This document shows, one piece after another, positions 6,800 to 6,868 of a stretch of 6,868 nucleotides of DNA. A program made the position numbers and the translations under genes. The stretch's first letter is position 1. Each line of letters starts with the position of its first letter. The notes beneath the pieces are model-generated. The model saw nothing but the letters and a program-made list of their open reading frames with translations. It ran no database searches and had not been told where the DNA came from. The DNA lies in assembly GCA_031278855.1 (NCBI GenBank), contig JAITJR010000041.1:1-6868 (forward strand). The letters are read 5' to 3'. Source of the DNA: Mycoplasmataceae bacterium. Lineage in GTDB: Bacteria; Bacillota_I; Bacilli_A; Mycoplasmatales; Mycoplasmoidaceae.

Positions 6800-6868
6800 T
6801 GTCTTTTTAATGATAGTGTATTTAGAGTGAGTTTTAAAAACAATCTCGTCAACTGCAAGTTGAATTTC

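Overview
The window comes from a Mollicutes genome (Mycoplasma/Spiroplasma-like) that reads TGA as tryptophan. The DNA is AT-rich. Five well-conserved or recognisable genes (yidC, rsmA, ispE, gltX and the lipoprotein frame) are broken by TGA in the standard code, and each becomes one full-length family member when TGA is read as Trp. The order rpmH-rnpA-yidC-rsmA-gltX is that of the Mycoplasma pneumoniae/genitalium group. Here ispE sits between rsmA and gltX, recalling the ksgA-ispE neighbourhood of Firmicutes such as Bacillus subtilis. The species cannot be named from the sequence. All coordinates use translation table 4.

Layout. At the left edge is the end of a small BspA-type leucine-rich-repeat protein (to 476), probably cut by the window start. 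A gap of about 100 bases follows, with an imperfect inverted repeat that starts inside the LRR gene. From 581 to 5209 six genes run on the + strand: rpmH, rnpA (overlapping rpmH by 11 bases), yidC, rsmA, ispE and gltX. The junctions are an 11-base overlap and gaps of 2, 0, 3 and 3 bases, so this looks like one operon with coupled translation. It serves basic cell functions: a ribosomal protein, tRNA 5' processing, membrane protein insertion, 16S rRNA methylation, isoprenoid precursor synthesis and glutamyl-tRNA charging.

The right part is accessory. A minus-strand lipoprotein gene (5227-5765) converges on gltX with 17 bases between the stops. Its signal peptide and lipobox lie in different frames, and adding one base would join them. 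Only 23 bases separate its start from a divergent + strand flavodoxin-like, cysteine-rich flavoprotein (5789-6364). Last is a minus-strand coiled-coil protein (6485-6799, possibly continuing past the window) built on 7-residue repeats and resembling the short coiled-coil paralogue families of mycoplasmas.

I found no tRNA, rRNA, CRISPR array or insertion sequence. No stretch of more than 300 bases lacks a gene; the longest are about 104 bases (477-580) and 120 bases (6365-6484). I see no convincing wholly new system. The points most worth checking are the lipoprotein frameshift, the LRR gene with its inverted repeat beside rpmH, the compact divergent start region, and the cysteine-rich flavoprotein.
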